Source: Maricaulis sp017643475 (GTDB taxonomy: Bacteria > Pseudomonadota > Alphaproteobacteria > Caulobacterales > Maricaulaceae). From it: DNA of 64,000 bases. A program made the position numbers and the translations under genes. The notes beneath the pieces are model-generated. The model was not told the DNA's origin. It did not search any database and was given only the letters and a program-made list of their open reading frames with translations. Of the stretch, positions 28,872-38,235 are shown piece by piece (within the stretch, counting starts at the first letter, position 1; each line of letters starts with the position of its first letter). The stretch lies in assembly GCF_047123815.1 (NCBI RefSeq), contig NZ_CP138920.1, forward strand, positions 1,240,001 through 1,304,000. Direction: 5' to 3'.

Positions 28872-29909
28872 CTATCCCGGGTGGGCAACCAGGTGGCGCT
28901 GATCATCACGCCCCATAGAAACGAGAAATGGCGAAGCTGATTGCAAGGTCTGGAACGCGGTCTTGTCATTCATTCCGCGCCAGTCGGCGAGGATTAGGGA
29001 CTGCGCCACGGCGCCACCGAGCGTCGTGCCCGGTCCGGCAACGATGAAGTAGTCCGGCGCAAATTCACGGGCTGCAACTTCGATGGCGCGGGTGAAGTCG
29101 TAAGTCTCAACGACCTGGTGATCGAGCGTATAGGACCACAAGGCCTGCAGATCGCACGCGCCGGGCCACCAGATTGCACCCCGCCCGTCAATCAGCGGGG
29201 TTGCTGGCTGTCGAAACAGCTCTGCCGCCAGCAGGGCACGCCCCTGGGCCGCGACCGGGTCTTGCAGGCGGGAATGGAAAGCCGCGTGATTGGACAGGCG
29301 CATCGGAAAATTGTCCTGCACCGGCACCGCCGCCTCGAAAGCCGAAAGCCCCGCTTCATCACCCGCCAGCACAAGCATGCCCCCGAGGTCGATCGACAGG
29401 GTCAGGACGTGGCCTGCTCGATCATTGATCTCATCAACCAGCGCCAGCAGTGCGGCCCGTCGTTCGGGGTCCGGTGTCCAGTTTTCCGCCAGATGCGGAT
29501 AGACAAGCTGTCCTCCGATGAGGCTCTCCTGCATCAGGCGCCCCATCGTGTTGACGACGTCAAAACCGTCCTGGGCAGAGAGGGCACCACCACATGCCAG
29601 GGCCGAATACCAGCCCATGGAATTGCCAGTGACCGCCACGATGTCGATCTCGCGCGCATCGATGGACAGGAAGTCACCATAAGTCGCCGCATAGATCAGC
29701 GCAGACGCATTGTCGCCGCGCGTATGCTTGGCAACCGAATAGCGCTGAGCACTGTCCAGCGCAGTCAGCGTTTCCTGCCCCAGACCCGCACGCCGGGCAT
29801 CAAATTCCGACAGGAGCGCCGAGTTCGGAAACGATCGCCCCAGCACACCGAGCTCTGACTTGTTGTAGGTGCCGCGCCCCGGGCAGATCAGTACCGCTGT
29901 CTTGCTCAT
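28872..29909 (-). CDS. divergent ACP S-malonyltransferase-like acyltransferase
   Basis: 345 residues with the FabD-type fold. The nucleophile elbow is GNSMGW (Ser97) rather than the usual GHSLGE, and the N-terminal oxyanion segment is CPGRGTY rather than FPGQGS. The catalytic His is probably in NHAAFHS. The overall order fits an acyl-CoA:ACP acyltransferase, but the altered motifs argue against housekeeping FabD. ATG 29909 overlaps the stop of the E1 gene (TGATG), so the two are made together. It may accept the acyl group produced by that E1. This is inference; no E2 or ACP is next to it. Confidence 0.7.
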   Translation of the reverse strand: MSKTAVLICPGRGTYNKSELGVLGRSFPNSALLSEFDARRAGLGQETLTALDSAQRYSVAKHTRGDNASALIYAATYGDFLSIDAREIDIVAVTGNSMGWYSALACGGALSAQDGFDVVNTMGRLMQESLIGGQLVYPHLAENWTPDPERRAALLALVDEINDRAGHVLTLSIDLGGMLVLAGDEAGLSAFEAAVPVQDNFPMRLSNHAAFHSRLQDPVAAQGRALLAAELFRQPATPLIDGRGAIWWPGACDLQALWSYTLDHQVVETYDFTRAIEVAAREFAPDYFIVAGPGTTLGGAVAQSLILADWRGMNDKTAFQTLQSASPFLVSMGRDDQRHLVAHPG

Positions 29910-32095
29910 CACTCGCCTCCCAGGGCCGATTTGGCAGCTGCGTAGATGCTTTCTTCCGAGGGCAGCGTGGCGCCGTATGCGGGGCCTGTCGCAATGAAAC
30001 TGTCTTCAGCAGCCAGGCGCGAAAGCGGCACATCCACTTCCTCCGCCAGCATCGCCATCAGCGCCTCTGACATCCCGCCTGTGCGCCGGGTCTCGTCGAC
30101 AATGAGGACACGTTCGCAGTCCCTGACCGCGTCGACCAGAGCCTCTTGCGGCAGAGGATTGAGCCAGCGCAGGTCAATGACCCGTGTGGACACACCCTCG
30201 TCCTCGAGGCGTTTCTGAACCCGGCGGGACAGGTAATACCCGTTGGCATAACTGACGATCGCCAGCTTTTTGCCGGAGCCGGACTGACCGATTTCACCCA
30301 TCGCGATGCGCTCGTTCTGGGGCGGATACTCGGTCATCCAGCCGCCATCCTTGTCTTCCAGGAGGTCACGCATCGGGTAGAGCGCGATCGGTTCCAGGAA
30401 GACCACCAGGCGCTGTTCCTCTCGCGCCAGACGGACACATTCGCGGAGCATGCGCGCAGCGTCAGCGCCATTCGACGGGCACGCCAGGATCAGACCGGGA
30501 ATATCGCGCAGGACGGCGACGGAATTGTCATTGTGGAAATGCCCGCCGAAACCCTTCTGGTATCCCAGCCCGGCAATGCGGACCACCATGGGATTGGTGA
30601 ACTGGCCGTTCGAGAAGAATGGCAGGGTCGCCGCCTCGCCCCGCAACTGGTCCTCGGCATTGTGCAGGTAGGCGAGGAACTGGATCTCGGGCATCGGGAC
30701 AAAGCCGTTGTGGGCCATGCCGATACCGAAACCGAGAATGGACTGCTCGTCGAGCAAAGTATCGATCACCCGGTCCTGACCGAAGCGGGTCTGGAGTTTC
30801 TGGGTGACGCCATAAACGCCGCCCTTGCGGCCGACATCCTCGCCCATCATGACGATTTCCGGGTGTTCCAGCATCAGGTCGGCGAGCGCCCAGTTAATGA
30901 TCCGGCTCATGGGCTGGGGATCTTTCTGGGCTTTCAGTTCGCCGCGGAACATTTCCGCGCGGGCTTCGGCCGACGGGCCGTTGGTCGGCGCGCACTCCCG
31001 TTTCGGCGGGACAATGCTGGCCATGACGTCGTCGGCTGTAGACAGGCGTGGACGCGTCACGGTCTCACCGGCGACACGGGCAACACGCGCCCGCGTCTGT
31101 TCGTAGACATCCAGCGTCTGGGAAGGCGTCGATGCGCCACTTTGCGCCAGCAGGCGCGCGGAATGCAGAAGCGGATCATTTGCCTCATCGGCCTCAACCT
31201 CTGCCTTGGACAGATAGGTCGTGGCGACATCCGCTCCGGCATGCCCGTAGAGCCGCACGGTGCGAACATGCAGGAAGGCGGGACGCCGGCGTGTACGCAC
31301 ATACTCCGCCGCCTCGAGCGCAACCCGATAGGTGTCAAAGATATCGAGACCATCACAGAAGAAGTACTTCAGTCCCGGCCGGTGTTCGAACGTCTGGCGG
31401 ATCCAGCCTGTCGGGGTCTTGGTCGAGATGCCGATGCCATTGTCTTCGCAGACAAAAAGAAGCGGCAGGGGGATGGACTGGAAACAGGTCCACTGGGCGG
31501 TGTTGAAGGCTCCCTGCGCCGTCGAGTGGTTGGCCGAGGCATCACCGAAGGAACAGGCCACAATCGCATCTTCAGGGAATTCGCGATGTTCCGGGTCATG
31601 TCGCGCGGCGGAAGCCACCGAATAGGCAGCACCGATCGCCTTGGGCAGGTGGCTGGCGATCGTCGAGGTCTGCGGCGGAATGCTGAGCGCCTTCGAACCG
31701 AGAACCTTGTGACGCCCGCCGGAAATCGGGTCTTCGGAGGAACAGGAAAAACTCAGCAACATGTCCCAGGCAATCGTCTGCCCGGCTACCTGGGCGCTCC
31801 GGGCGATCTGGAACGCTGCATCCCGATAATGAAGGAAGGCCGGATCAGTCGGCCGAAGGGCGTGCGCGACGGCGGCCAGGCCTTCATGTCCCGAGGAGCC
31901 AATGGTGTAGTAACCCTCGCCGACCTGCTGCAGGCGGCGGCTTTCCAGATCGAGGGCACGGCTCAGGCACTGGGCCCGAAACACCGACATCGCGTCACTG
32001 GCCGTCAACGGGCCCCGAGGCGGCTCGCCTTCGGGCCAATCGGCCGCCGCTACGCGCTGACGAAAATTCGTCTCAACAATGCCGGCTCTGTCCAT
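29909..32095 (-). CDS. 2-oxo-acid dehydrogenase E1, fused alpha and beta subunits
   Basis: 728 residues from ATG 32095; GTG 32185 would add 30 residues. The alpha half has the thiamine-diphosphate motif GDASANHSTAQGAFNTAQ and CEDNGIGIST. The beta half begins near SRIINWALADLMLEHP with GEDVGRKGG, EIQFLAYLHNAEDQL and the C-terminal VDETRRTGG. This is the branched-chain/pyruvate E1 class, fused as in many Alphaproteobacteria and Bacteroidetes. It decarboxylates a 2-oxo acid and would pass the acyl group to a lipoyl E2, which is not in the window. Coupled to the acyltransferase gene downstream. Confidence 0.85.
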   Translation of the reverse strand: MDRAGIVETNFRQRVAAADWPEGEPPRGPLTASDAMSVFRAQCLSRALDLESRRLQQVGEGYYTIGSSGHEGLAAVAHALRPTDPAFLHYRDAAFQIARSAQVAGQTIAWDMLLSFSCSSEDPISGGRHKVLGSKALSIPPQTSTIASHLPKAIGAAYSVASAARHDPEHREFPEDAIVACSFGDASANHSTAQGAFNTAQWTCFQSIPLPLLFVCEDNGIGISTKTPTGWIRQTFEHRPGLKYFFCDGLDIFDTYRVALEAAEYVRTRRRPAFLHVRTVRLYGHAGADVATTYLSKAEVEADEANDPLLHSARLLAQSGASTPSQTLDVYEQTRARVARVAGETVTRPRLSTADDVMASIVPPKRECAPTNGPSAEARAEMFRGELKAQKDPQPMSRIINWALADLMLEHPEIVMMGEDVGRKGGVYGVTQKLQTRFGQDRVIDTLLDEQSILGFGIGMAHNGFVPMPEIQFLAYLHNAEDQLRGEAATLPFFSNGQFTNPMVVRIAGLGYQKGFGGHFHNDNSVAVLRDIPGLILACPSNGADAARMLRECVRLAREEQRLVVFLEPIALYPMRDLLEDKDGGWMTEYPPQNERIAMGEIGQSGSGKKLAIVSYANGYYLSRRVQKRLEDEGVSTRVIDLRWLNPLPQEALVDAVRDCERVLIVDETRRTGGMSEALMAMLAEEVDVPLSRLAAEDSFIATGPAYGATLPSEESIYAAAKSALGGE

Positions 32096-32219
32096 GGGTC
32101 TCACAACACGTGTTTGGGTGGGGATGAATTCAGGAGGAAAATCGTATCGCCCGTTTACGTGGCCAGATCCAGCCTCGATGCGCACTCCGATGCTGCCGGA
32201 ATGCCGGGCAAGGTACAGA

Positions 32220-32257
32220 AATGAAACTGCCGCGCCGGGTCTGTCCGGCGCGGCAGG
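32220..32257 (-). terminator. rho-independent terminator after acnB
   Basis: CTGCCGCGCCGG, 6-base loop, CCGGCGCGGCAG: a perfect 12-bp stem. On the minus strand it is followed by TTTCATTTC. It lies 48 bases after the acnB stop. Confidence 0.8.
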
Positions 32258-32304
32258 CTCATAACGTCAGGCAGGACCGGCGAGCGGCCAGCCCTGTCTG
32301 TGGA

Positions 32305-35076
32305 TCAGTAGTGTACCGAGCGCGGATCGAGCGGCGCCTGGTTCGGCGGCGCGAACTTGGTCAGGTCAATGCCGTCGACTGCAGCTGTGTATTCGTCCAG
32401 GCTCGGAGTGCGGCCCAGGATCGCGGAGAGCACCACGACCGGAGTGGATGCCAGCAGGGACTCACCCTTCTTGTCGGCAGCATCCTCGACCACGCGCCCC
32501 TGGAAGAGGCGTGTCGACGTGGCCAGGACGGTGTCACCCTTGGCGGCCTTTTCCTGGTTACCCATGCACAGGTTACAGCCTGGACGTTCAAGGTAGAGAA
32601 TATTCTCGTACTCGGTCCGCGCTGCGCTCTTGGGCGCATCATCGTCGAATTCGAAGCCGGAATACTTCTGGAGGATGGCCCAGTCGCCCTCTTCCTTCAG
32701 CTCGTCGATGATGTTGTAGGTCGGCGCGGCCACCACCAGCGGCGCATTGAACTCGACACGACCATGGTGCTTTTCGAGGTTCTTGAGCATCTGGGCGACG
32801 ATCTTCATGTCACCCTTGTGCACCATGCAGGACCCCACAAAACCGAGATCCACGTGCTTTTCGGCGCCGTAATAGGAAATCGGGCGAATGGTGTCGTGGG
32901 TATAACGCTTGGAGACATCGTTATTGTTCACGTCGGGATCAGCGATCATCGGTTCGTTGATCTCGTCCAGATCCACAACAAACTCGGCGAAATAGCTGGC
33001 ATCGGCATCGGGCTGCAACGCCGGGCGCTCGCCGGAACGGATCTCGGCGATACGGTCATCAGCAATCTTGACCAGGCCCGCCAGGGTCTGGGCGGCATTG
33101 TCCATGCCCTTGTCGATCATGATCTGGATGCGGCTCTTGGCGATTTCCAGGGATTCGATCAGCGTCTCGTCCTCGGAGATACAGATCGCCGCCTTGGCCT
33201 TCATCTCCGCCGTCCAGTCGGTGAAGGTGAAGGCCTGGTCGGCCAGCAAGGTGCCGATATGCACCTCGATCACCCGGCCCTGGAAGACGTTCTCACCGAA
33301 CTTGCGCAACATCTGGGCCTGGGTCGCATGAACCACGTCACGGAAATCCACATGGTCCTGCAGGCTGCCCTTGAAGGTCACCTTCACCGATTGCGGGATC
33401 GGCATGGTCGCCTCACCGGTCGCCAGGGCCAGGGCCACCGTTCCCGAATCCGCACCAAAGGCGACGCCCTTGGACATGCGCGTGTGGGAATCGCCACCGA
33501 TGATGACCGACCAGTCATCCACCGTGATGTCATTGAGCACCTTGTGGATGACGTCCGTCATCGCATGATATTCGCCCTTGGGATCACGCGCCGTGATCAG
33601 GCCGAACCGGTTCATGAACTCCATCAGTTTCGGGATATTGCGCTGGGCCTTGATGTCCCAGACCGAAGCCGTGTGACAGCCAGACTGGTACGCGCCGTCC
33701 ACGGAGGGCGAGATCACCGTTGCCGCCATCGCCTCGAGCTCCTGCGAGGTCATCAGACCGGTCGTGTCCTGGGAGCCAACGATATTGACGCGAACGCGCA
33801 CGTCAGAGCCGGCGTGAAGCGCCTTGTCACCCTCAACGCCGACAGCGTTCTTGTTGAAGATTTTCTCGACGGCTGTCAGGCCCTCATCCGGATTGGTCAC
33901 TTCCTTCGGCGCTGCAAAGACGGCTGGCTTTTCAATGCCGAGGGCGCTGGCAGCGAAGCTCTGGAGTTTCTTGCCGAAAACGATCGCATAGGAACCGCCT
34001 GCGCGGATGAATTCGACTTTCTGAGGCGTCAGTGAATCGGCGATATCAGCCAGTTCCTTCTGACCGGTCTCGTCATAGAGTTTCTTGGCCTTGGTGTTGA
34101 TCGTCAGCACCGTGCCATTGTCGACGGAATAGACCTGTTCCAGCTCCGGATCGCCGACGTTTCCGCCCGATTTCTTGACCCAGTTTTTCAGATCAATGCC
34201 GATACCGCCGGTCACACCAACAGTCGTAAGGAAGATCGGGGAAATCCCGTTCGTGCCACCAACAATCGGGGCGATGTTCACGAACGGCACGTAGGGACTG
34301 GCCTGTTTACCCGTCCACAGCGCGACATTATTGACGCCGGACATGCGCGAAGAGCCGACACCCATCGTGCCCTTTTCCGCGACAAGCATGACCTGCTTGT
34401 CCGGATGCTGGGCCTGCAGCGCCTCGATCTCGGCCTGCGCCTCCTTGGAAATCATGCACTTGCCGTGCAGCTCGCGGTCCGAACGGGAGTGCGCCTGATT
34501 GCCGGGCGAAAGCAGGTCGGTTGATACGTCACCTTCGGCGGTGATGTATGTGACGACCTTGATCTCTTCATCGATCTCGGGAAGCGCGGTGAAGAAATCG
34601 GCGCGTGCGTAACTTTCGAGGATGTCGCGGGCAACGGCATTGCCAGCCTCAAGGGCTGCCGCCAGGCGATCCGTGTCAGCCTCGTAGAGGAAGACCTGCG
34701 TCTTCAGCACGCTTGCCGCCTGCTGGGAGATTTCGGCGTCATCGCCGAGCGCCAGGTCAAGCAGAACCTCGACGGACGGTCCGCCTTTCATGTGAGATAA
34801 TTGTTCGAAGGCAAACGCCTGGGAAATCTCGTCAATCGCGATCTCACCGGAGGCGACTGCCTTGAGAAAACGCGCTTTCTCGGCTGCGGCCGGCGTTGTG
34901 CCCGGAAGCGTATTGTAGATCAGGAAGTCCAGTGCCTGGGCCCGATGAGGACTGTCGGCATCCTTGATGTGTGCAATGATTTCGAGCGTCAGGCCCGCAG
35001 CATCAATCGGTTTTGCGCCCAGGCCCTCGCCCTTGCGCGTCTCAATTTCGGAGAGATAGTCAGAATAAGCGCTCAT
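32305..35076 (-). CDS. acnB: bifunctional aconitate hydratase 2 / 2-methylisocitrate dehydratase
   Basis: 923 residues from ATG 35076, which follows GGGG and begins MSAYSDYLSEIETRK as expected for AcnB. Order: N-terminal HEAT-like domain, swivel domain 4 (which comes before the catalytic domains only in AcnB), then domains 1-3. The [4Fe-4S] cysteines include the pair in GCNLCMGNQEKA. SRMSGVNN and GGDSHTRMSKGVAFG are family segments. It converts citrate to isocitrate in the TCA cycle. Monocistronic, with its own terminator. Confidence 0.97.
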   Translation of the reverse strand: MSAYSDYLSEIETRKGEGLGAKPIDAAGLTLEIIAHIKDADSPHRAQALDFLIYNTLPGTTPAAAEKARFLKAVASGEIAIDEISQAFAFEQLSHMKGGPSVEVLLDLALGDDAEISQQAASVLKTQVFLYEADTDRLAAALEAGNAVARDILESYARADFFTALPEIDEEIKVVTYITAEGDVSTDLLSPGNQAHSRSDRELHGKCMISKEAQAEIEALQAQHPDKQVMLVAEKGTMGVGSSRMSGVNNVALWTGKQASPYVPFVNIAPIVGGTNGISPIFLTTVGVTGGIGIDLKNWVKKSGGNVGDPELEQVYSVDNGTVLTINTKAKKLYDETGQKELADIADSLTPQKVEFIRAGGSYAIVFGKKLQSFAASALGIEKPAVFAAPKEVTNPDEGLTAVEKIFNKNAVGVEGDKALHAGSDVRVRVNIVGSQDTTGLMTSQELEAMAATVISPSVDGAYQSGCHTASVWDIKAQRNIPKLMEFMNRFGLITARDPKGEYHAMTDVIHKVLNDITVDDWSVIIGGDSHTRMSKGVAFGADSGTVALALATGEATMPIPQSVKVTFKGSLQDHVDFRDVVHATQAQMLRKFGENVFQGRVIEVHIGTLLADQAFTFTDWTAEMKAKAAICISEDETLIESLEIAKSRIQIMIDKGMDNAAQTLAGLVKIADDRIAEIRSGERPALQPDADASYFAEFVVDLDEINEPMIADPDVNNNDVSKRYTHDTIRPISYYGAEKHVDLGFVGSCMVHKGDMKIVAQMLKNLEKHHGRVEFNAPLVVAAPTYNIIDELKEEGDWAILQKYSGFEFDDDAPKSAARTEYENILYLERPGCNLCMGNQEKAAKGDTVLATSTRLFQGRVVEDAADKKGESLLASTPVVVLSAILGRTPSLDEYTAAVDGIDLTKFAPPNQAPLDPRSVHY

Positions 35077-35404
35077 CGAGACCCCGTCTAAAGCGTGTTT
35101 TCCCCTGAGGGCGCACGCCATCCGGCGCAGCACGAAGGCCCAGGGTTTCGTTGATGTTGAGATAATTTAGTGCCGAACGCGTTGCAAGATAGCAAACGCG
35201 GGTGAGGTCGAGCAAACGCATCGCCTTACCGATGCCTTTCGACACCAGCCTGGCCGTAACGATAGCGCGCCAGTTCTTTGCTCGCGCGCGGTCACTTCCC
35301 CAATAATGGAGACGTGACCAGCACGGAGACCGACGCAGCAGCGGCCGCTATCTCACAGATGACCAAGCTGCGGGAACAGGCCATCTGCTCGACATCCGAA
35401 GTTT
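35077..35404. other. 328-base region upstream of acnB
   Basis: It holds the acnB promoter and the 3' flank of the GH3 gene. Short frames occur in it but none has a family-like sequence or a good ribosome site. No RNA gene was recognised. Confidence 0.5.
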
Positions 35405-38002
35405 CTAGAGCTCACACGCCATGTCACTCGATGCCTCACCCGCGATCCGGATGTCATCGATCCACAGCTCCAGCCCTGGCGCACCTTCCACGACGAAGGA
35501 TGCGTCCACGGATGACAAGTCAACGCCAGCGTCCGCGAAACAGGACAGCGGCAGGACAGCGCTCTGCCACCCCTTGCTCTCTGCCCAGCGGATACCGGCG
35601 GTGATGTCGAGGCGGCCCTCGCAAGCTTCTCCGCAGGACATGCCCAAATGTACGGGGCCCTCACCGCGCGCGGTAACCTGATACGAGATCTGCAGCAGGC
35701 TGTTGGCATCGAGTGTCGCGGAAGAATTCTCAACGCGTAATCCTGCCACTGCCGACCACGTGGCGCGAAGGCTGTCATCCTGCACATCGCGGTCGTCCAG
35801 CGTCACGCTAAGCGCCCCGTCTGCAGTCGCGGCGTCCGGCGAGGCCACCGCGACCCGCTCTGCACCACTGACCAGCGCGACTTCATGACCGGCAGCCGCA
35901 CGACCGTTAGCCAGCAATGCCACAGACCCGGCGCCGACCAGGTCGGCCAGACCGCTCGCCTCGCTCAATACGCCAACAGCCTCACCGGGCTCGGTGTAAC
36001 TCAGGCCGTAACCATATGCGAACAACGGCTCATAATTCTCATCATGGGGATTGAGCACGGTCTGATCGGCTGAACGCGGCCACGAATATGACAGGCGACC
36101 GGAAAAATCATGGCGGGGCTCGCCTGTCTCATCGGAAATCAGAACGTCGGCAATGCCGCCACCTTCCGACCCCGGCAACCAGGCCGCGACAAAGGCATCG
36201 GACGCATTGAGTTCGCGGTTCATCCATAACGGTCGACCGGAAATGAAAACGGCAACGGTCGGAATGCCTTCGGCCTGGAACTGACGCAGCAATTCCAGAC
36301 CCCGTTCGTCAGAGAAATTCACATAGTCCTGGTCCCCAAGGAACTCGGCATAGGGGTCCTCGCCAAACACAACGACTGCAACATCAGGCCGATCGGTATA
36401 GCTGCCATCTTCACTGACCGTGACCGTGCCACCAGCGGCAGAAACGACCTCATTGAAACCGTCATAGACCGACTGCCCGCCCGGGAAGTCGTCATTGTCG
36501 TGCCCATCACCTTGCCAGTTGATGGTCCAGCCACCGGACTGCTTGCCAATATTGTCGGCGCCGTCGCCGGCGAGAAGGATATTGGCGGTCGGATCGAGCG
36601 GAAGCAGACCGGAGTCGTTCTTCAAGAGCACGAGCGACTCGCGCACGGCCTGTCGCGCCAGCGCCCGATTCGCCTCGCCACCAATGAGCTCGAAATTCCC
36701 CGCATGTGTCCGCTCTGACGGCGCCAGCCCGTCGAACATGCCGGCGCGTGCCTTGACCCGCAGGATGCGCGTGACAGCCTCATCCAGACGCTGCATCGGA
36801 ATGGTCCCGTCCTGCACCTGGGTCAGCAGGCTCTCATACAAGCCCTGCCAGCTTCCTGACGCCATATACATGTCCACACCGGCGAGCAGGGCCTGGGGAC
36901 AGTTCTCCGGATCACAGCCCGCAATCTGTCCATGCCCCTCCCAGTCACCGATGACAAAGCCGTCAAAACCCATGCGATCGACAAGAACATCGGTCAGCAT
37001 GGCGCCATTGCCGTGCATCTTGACGCCATGCCAGGAATTGAAGGACGCCATGACGGTCTGCACACCAGCCGCAATGGCCGGCGGATATCCGGCCGCGTGA
37101 ATGTCGCGCATGTCGGCTTCGCTGGCGCGGTTGTCTCCCTGGTCGATACCGCGATCTGTACCGCCATCGCCTACCCAGTGCTTGGCGGTGGCAACAATAT
37201 GATCAGCACCGAGCAGGTCATCGCTGTCCGCTGCGCCTTGCAGCCCCTCGACCATGGGCCCGCTCAGATTGGCGACGATTTCCGGGCGCTCGGAATACCC
37301 TTCATAGGTCCGTCCCCAGGTGTCATTCTGCACAACCGCCAGGGTGGGCGCAAAGGTCCAGTCCTGGCCAGTGGCCCGGATTTCCAGTGCGGTTGCTTCG
37401 CCAATCCGTCGGATCAGGTCAGCATTATTGGCAGCGCCCAATCCGATATTGTGGGGAAAGAGCGTGGCACCAACGATGTTGGAGTGGCCGTGTACCGCGT
37501 CAGTGCCCCAGATAATGGGAATGCCGACACCACCGTCTGAAGTGTCCGTAGTCGCAGCATAATAGGCGTCTGCGAGATCCAGCCACGCTTGCGGTGGCGC
37601 GAAATTATCGTCACCGGGACCGGAGTTGCCGCCATTGAGCACGGAGCCAAGGTGATATTGCGCGGCCAGCTCGGGCGTAACGGTGGAAATATCGGCCTGC
37701 AGGACCTGGCCGACCTTTTCCTCAACGCTCATACGCGAAACGAGATCAGCAACAAAAGCCTCGACGTCCGCGTCACGCTCAATTCCTGACTGTCCCTCGG
37801 GCCAGTTCGCCGGATCGACAACAAGGGAGCTGGTTCCATTTGATACCGTGATTGCGGAGGCCATGGCCGCGGCGGCATCCACCGGCGCTTCAGATGCCGG
37901 CTCGGTCGTCGTCTCCGGTGCAGGCTGGCACGCCGCCAACGAGATTGCGGCGAGCGAAACGCCCAGTGTCCACGCTGCGGGCTTCATCTTCGTATGGGTC
38001 AT
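35405..38002 (-). CDS. GH3 beta-glucosidase/exo-glucanase lipoprotein (ExoP-like)
   Basis: 865 residues. ATG 38002 has GGAG upstream and starts a lipoprotein signal ending in SLAAC. The GH3 barrel starts near residue 80 (MSVEEKVGQVLQAD), with AKHWVGDGGTDRGIDQGD and the nucleophile Asp in FVIGDWEGHG near residue 353. The alpha/beta sandwich follows, then a C-terminal beta domain (last 190 residues) like the galactose-binding-like domain of marine ExoP-type exo-1,3/1,4-beta-glucanases. It should release glucose from beta-glucan oligomers in the periplasm. It follows the TonB receptor gene, beyond a terminator. Paralogous to the GH3 at 52724. Confidence 0.92.
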   Translation of the reverse strand: MTHTKMKPAAWTLGVSLAAISLAACQPAPETTTEPASEAPVDAAAAMASAITVSNGTSSLVVDPANWPEGQSGIERDADVEAFVADLVSRMSVEEKVGQVLQADISTVTPELAAQYHLGSVLNGGNSGPGDDNFAPPQAWLDLADAYYAATTDTSDGGVGIPIIWGTDAVHGHSNIVGATLFPHNIGLGAANNADLIRRIGEATALEIRATGQDWTFAPTLAVVQNDTWGRTYEGYSERPEIVANLSGPMVEGLQGAADSDDLLGADHIVATAKHWVGDGGTDRGIDQGDNRASEADMRDIHAAGYPPAIAAGVQTVMASFNSWHGVKMHGNGAMLTDVLVDRMGFDGFVIGDWEGHGQIAGCDPENCPQALLAGVDMYMASGSWQGLYESLLTQVQDGTIPMQRLDEAVTRILRVKARAGMFDGLAPSERTHAGNFELIGGEANRALARQAVRESLVLLKNDSGLLPLDPTANILLAGDGADNIGKQSGGWTINWQGDGHDNDDFPGGQSVYDGFNEVVSAAGGTVTVSEDGSYTDRPDVAVVVFGEDPYAEFLGDQDYVNFSDERGLELLRQFQAEGIPTVAVFISGRPLWMNRELNASDAFVAAWLPGSEGGGIADVLISDETGEPRHDFSGRLSYSWPRSADQTVLNPHDENYEPLFAYGYGLSYTEPGEAVGVLSEASGLADLVGAGSVALLANGRAAAGHEVALVSGAERVAVASPDAATADGALSVTLDDRDVQDDSLRATWSAVAGLRVENSSATLDANSLLQISYQVTARGEGPVHLGMSCGEACEGRLDITAGIRWAESKGWQSAVLPLSCFADAGVDLSSVDASFVVEGAPGLELWIDDIRIAGEASSDMACEL

Positions 38003-38168
38003 CCGGGTCTCCATCAGGCCGTCATTCAGAGCGTCAGTGTCCTGGGGACAGACAAATCCGCTCGCACTCAGTGTAACAAGAATGGGAATTCACGACGCGG
38101 CATTGCTGATCTTGGGTGAAAGCCAGGCCGTATCCGCTGATTGCCGGAACAATAGCCGGCACAATCCA

Positions 38169-38198
38169 AAAAAGGGGCAGGTCGTTAAACCTGCCCCC
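38169..38198 (-). terminator. rho-independent terminator of the second TonB-dependent receptor
   Basis: On the minus strand GGGGCAGGT, 6-base loop, ACCTGCCCC then TTTTTT. Perfect 9-bp stem, between the receptor and the GH3 gene it precedes. Confidence 0.9.
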
Positions 38199-38211
38199 AA
38201 TTTTCAGGGCT

Positions 38212-38230
38212 TGAAACCGTTCGGTTTCAA
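38212..38230. repeat. short hairpin just after the receptor stop
   Basis: TTGAAACCG and CGGTTTCAA form a perfect 9-bp stem with a loop of only one or two bases, immediately 3' of the receptor stop at 38236 and before the main terminator. It may stabilise the 3' end of the receptor mRNA. Confidence 0.5.
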
Positions 38231-38235
38231 CATGC

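Noticed and set aside
30146..32224. Plus-strand open frame of 692 codons opposite the E1 gene
   Set aside because: It mirrors the E1 coding sequence in a G+C-rich genome. Its residues show no family pattern, while the minus strand has clear thiamine-diphosphate motifs.
32221..34035. Plus-strand open frame of 604 codons opposite acnB
   Set aside because: Antisense shadow of a well-conserved aconitase; no motif or ribosome site supports it.
35278..35604. Short plus-strand frame between acnB and GH3
   Set aside because: It overlaps the GH3 3' end, has no recognised family and only a weak start.
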